NCBI GenBank assembly: GCA_038503035.1
Contig: JAVSML010024599.1
Location: 784,055-848,054, forward strand
DNA: 64,000 nucleotides
Reading direction: 5' to 3'
DNA from: Crocodylus rhombifer
Taxonomy: Eukaryota > Chordata > Crocodylia > Crocodylidae
Below are positions 60,861 to 64,000 of the stretch, one piece after another; the stretch's first letter is position 1, and each line of letters opens with the position of its first letter. Both the position numbers and the translations under genes were made by a program. Below the pieces are notes generated by a model. That model saw nothing but the letters and a program-made list of their open reading frames with translations. It had not been told where the DNA came from and made no database searches.

Positions 60861-63800
60861 ATTTTTAGTAGAAACAAGGAGGTGTTAATGCACTTACTAA
60901 TATAATTCAGTAGTGTTCTCCACAAAGGTTAACATAGTCTGATGATCATTTCTGTTAATAGTTATTTTTTTCTGGAATTCTGCCTTATTCAATAATTTTT
61001 CATTTGTGCCCTGCTGAATTCCATAGAAAAATCTTAGATTTAAGCAAAGTAGAAGTTATGCAGTGCTGAGGGGAGTATTGTATTCTGCAATGAAAATGTA
61101 TTTCTATCAGATCGTAATTTTTTAAATAGTTAAGAAAATCACAAGAAACTGGTTCCATATTTTTGCTAGTACTTTGTTGAGTCCAAAAAGCTAATTCAAT
61201 ATAAAATAGAACCACAAGACTGGATAGTTAAGAGTTTAATGCAAGGCATATAGGAAAAGTGTCTTGCCATAGATATTTATATCTATGAAAATAAATATGA
61301 ATATACATATTCATATATCTATTAATACATATGCATAAACATATTAGTTACACTGTGTTAACACACTTTCATCTTGAGTGTGGAAGTGTAAGGCTGAAGG
61401 CTTGAGGCTTCGCCTGCCCCCCCTTTCCCCCCCCGCCATTCACACCGGTGTAACGGAAAACAGTCTGGCTCAGTATTTTTAATAAACCCAGGGAAAAGTA
61501 TTGAGGATATTTCAGGGCTTTCTGTAAAATAGATAAGGCTTTTAAGGCCTTTCTGTGTTTTTTGTATGTTCTCCCCCCACTTGTGTATCAATAAGAAAAT
61601 ATGCTAGAAATAATAACAGCAAAAGAAGAAATCTTGACTGCAGGGAGCTGTAGACAAAACATTTTTTTAACATCCCTGTGCCAGTGGAATGAAGTTTAAA
61701 TAAACCTACTGCATAGGTATGAAAAAATCAAACTCACAACTGTATTACATCAAAAACTGGAGCTCAAGCAAGCTAAAATCAAAGCCTGTGTCAAGTATAT
61801 CAAGATCACCATCAGGCTTTGTCTGCTGGCTCAAAGAGCTTACTCTTGATAAAGGAAAAAAGAGGGAGGGGGGCAAGGTTTTGCACTCATAACTCACATT
61901 CCACATCATATAACAGCTGCTCTAGGCTTTGTCTCATCTTTTAAATCTATTCTTCTTTATTGAGAAATAAAAGAAAGAAATGAGAAATCCATTGGAGGAG
62001 GTGTAAGGTATATGTGCAGAGAAGGTTATAGTGCTGACAGTCAGCTTGTTGTAATGCCATTTAAATGTAACCACTGCTAGCTAAGGAAACGGGAATATGG
62101 CATTCTGCTATGTGTGGCTTCCCCTTCCCCCTACACACTCCTGCTCATTACAGCTCTTTCTTTAAACTGCTGGCTAGACAGCTGGCAGCGCCTCAGAGGA
62201 GCATCGAGTAAGGGAGCATATAAATTACTGTTGCATTTTACAGCCAAGATAAACTGAAACTGCAGGGATATAGCCTGAACTGACACACATGCGGAAAAAA
62301 AAGAACCTAGCAGGCCTCTGAAAAGAAAGGGGAAAAGGAGGAAAGAAAGTGAATGTCAATGGAGCCAGCAGTCACATGGAGGCTTGGGAGGAGGGAGCAA
62401 AACACACCCTGAATGAGCTCCTTCTTTAGGTTTATTTCTAAAGAGTTTAATACTTTGTGGTTGTGCAATATAACCCTTTCCCCCTCCCCCCCAAAGTAGC
62501 TCTGAGCTTACTCAGACCATTTAATTGTTGGATTTGCCAAAGAGGGCAATAGATATTGAGTGATTATTTTATCATTTTAAACTTCACTAGGTATTTGGTT
62601 GATGTTTAATATAAGTCACTTTAAAGCATGTCAGGACACAGGTAGAGCTCTCCAGCAGGGCTCTCAACAACCAACTGTAGACCAACAGGCTCTAGACTTC
62701 TTGCATCTGAGTCAGCTTCAGCAGTGTTTTATTTCCTTTTATTTCGCACAGTTCCTGCGCACAGATCTCGGCCTGTTGCCCCTTTGCAGAAGTGGTGTTG
62801 CAACTCTTGGCCTCAAAACCTAGTGCTGATAGGCCCTAACAGACATCTCTGTTGCCTGAGCCCACCTGTTCAGAGAGCTCTAACCTGGTCATTAACACGT
62901 GTAACACAGAGACTGCAAAAAGTTCCAATACCCAATCAGTCTCTTCCTTCTTCAGTGAATTCCTGATACAAAAGGAATCTCTTCTATGAAAGCATGTCCC
63001 TCTTTTGCTCTCTCCAAACCAAGCCTCCTTTCAATTCATCCTAAGTGTCTCAGGCTCTATGGTTTGTAAGACTTAGTGCTAATGCCTGACCTTTTTTTTA
63101 AGGGGGGAATTGTGATCCTTTGAGCCCCAGGTCCCTAGGCAAAGAGGTTGGAGAAAACTGATCTTACCTATGATTGTTTTTGTTTTTCTCAGGTGAGATC
63201 TTTTCAGATGCTGATAATTAGGAATTCATATAAAAAGGCTTGTGGGCTTATTCATGGGCAGATAGGTCAGTGCCAGATATGCCCCTGGTACATTAGCACA
63301 AGAAGCATGTGGCAAGATGCAGTAAAAGATTGTCATCATTCATAAAATCAAGCTGGAATTCCTAAATTGTGCATAGACAGATTATTCAAATCAACTTAAC
63401 ATGCACTGTGGATAATTTACTGCTTAATATTATAAAATTTACCCAATGACTATGTGGGGAAAAAAACAGTTTTATTTGTGGCTACATCTTCATTTTTTAT
63501 CCATGCTACACCCTGGTCTATATTAAAGTCTAAATGAAATCAGTCAACCCATGATGTGTCAGGATAAAGGGATTTAAACATAAACAAATTTGGCACTTGT
63601 AGGGATTTTGGGATTTATGAATGAGTACTTGTGAAACTGCATGTTCCTATTTCAGTTCCTTCATCCTTTTTTTCCTCATCTCATTTTGGTCCTGCTCCAC
63701 AGCTTACTGAAACCAAGGGAGCAGGACCTTAGTTTGCTCCTCTCATTTGCAGCATCTTGGTTACAAGTTGATTGTTAATTGAAATTGAATTGAATATTTC
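60861..63800. other. AT-rich non-coding DNA
   Basis: No gene is seen. There is an AT palindrome at 61,295-61,316, and a run of C/T at 61,417-61,437. About 62.0-62.6 kb has a promoter-like mix of GC words and TATAAA (GAGCATATAAATTACTGTTG near 62,212), but no transcript evidence can be drawn from sequence alone. Confidence 0.35.
61295..61316. repeat. 10-bp perfect AT-rich palindrome
   Basis: ATATGAATAT, AC, ATATTCATAT. An AT-rich near-palindrome of this kind is common in low-complexity DNA. Confidence 0.6.
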
Positions 63801-63805
63801 TGCCA

Positions 63806-63880
63806 GGTATTTGTACAGCCCCTAGCACAATGGAGTCTTGATTATGACTTCTAGGTCTTAACACAAATTGTGCATATCTG
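63806..63880 (+). repeat. L2-like LINE tail
   Basis: TTTGTACAGCCCCTAGCACA, ATGGAGTCTTGATTATGACT and TCTAGGTCTTAACACAAA match the widespread 'TGTACAGCGCCTAGCACAATGGGGTCC..GATC.TGACT' tail. It is the same class as 27,056-27,165 but retains the other half of the unit. Confidence 0.6.
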
Positions 63881-64000
63881 TAATGAGAAGCATGAAGAAA
63901 AAAATTCTGCAAATATCTCTGGTGTCAAGTAATATATTCATAATATGCTAAACTGTGTGATAGTTCTCTGAGCCTATAAATTTCTTTGCAGCTAACTTTT

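Noticed and set aside
62200..62260. Promoter with TATA-like GCATATAAATT
   Set aside because: No downstream exon, CpG island or initiator can be defended. Such words are common in AT-rich DNA.
1..64000. CRISPR array, bacterial operon, phage or plasmid features
   Set aside because: No regularly spaced identical repeats, no dense coding and no ribosome-binding sites. The repeats are those of an amniote nuclear genome.

Overview
The window looks like non-coding nuclear DNA from an amniote, most likely a crocodilian and less likely a turtle or another archosaur-line reptile. It is AT-rich and poor in CpG outside a few blocks, and stop codons are dense in all six frames. The repeats are reptilian in character: decayed CR1-superfamily LINEs with the typical 3' end (a 'GGTCCCTTCTGGCC' block then 'TATGAATTCT'), hAT-type MITEs, short palindromic repeats built around 'CTGATCC...GAAGTCAATGG', L2-like tails ending 'TGTACAGC..CTAGCACAATGG', and retroposon tails 'GAAGGGTGTTTGTG..AAAGCTTGCAA..TTGGTCTA.TAAAA'. 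I found no protein-coding host gene, no exon I can defend, and no tRNA, rRNA or snRNA gene. The window may be a gene desert or lie inside a long intron.

Layout. 1-6.5 kb: AT-rich unique-looking DNA with one short palindromic-repeat fragment. 6.5-8.3 kb: a retroposon tail, a 215-bp hAT-like MITE with near-identical 8-bp target duplications, and a hairpin. 9.6-11 kb: a LINE ORF2 remnant (+) split by a roughly 750-bp MITE, so the reading stops in one LINE block and resumes in the next. 11.4-17 kb: two palindromic repeat copies, small hairpins and a weak LTR-like stretch. 17.56-18.03 kb: a reverse-transcriptase remnant (-) from a different LINE lineage, with a 116-codon open frame. 18.7-20.5 kb: a GC-rich block followed by a complex CA-rich array. 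23.7-24 kb: CR1 (-). 26-27.2 kb: two retroposon tails. 28.66-29.6 kb: a probable solo LTR with TATA box and AATAAA. 30.1-30.4 kb: a diverged ~110-bp tandem repeat. 37.6-38.0 kb: a GC-rich hAT-type MITE. 40.2-42.5 kb: a heavily decayed Ty3/Gypsy element (-), with a gag zinc knuckle and three integrase-region blocks in the expected order. 42.97-43.27 kb: a 300-bp hAT MITE with a perfect 8-bp target duplication. 43.6-43.8 kb: a 30-bp minisatellite. 44.1-44.9 kb: a CR1 3' end (+). 46.2-46.6 kb: a repeat carrying a long near-perfect hairpin. 46.93-50.52 kb: the largest element, a CR1-type LINE (+) with remnants of an SGNH-esterase domain, endonuclease, reverse transcriptase and the CR1 3' end. 52.16-52.65 kb: a MITE with 8-bp perfect terminal repeats. 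56.65-57.7 kb: CR1 (-). 59.2-60.9 kb: a second long CR1 reverse-transcriptase remnant (+). 63.8 kb: an L2-like tail.

No set of genes works together here. The main story is layered transposon history: old LINE and Gypsy insertions, some later hit by MITEs. All family assignments come from reading motifs by eye; no database search was run, and element edges are approximate unless target duplications or terminal repeats are given.
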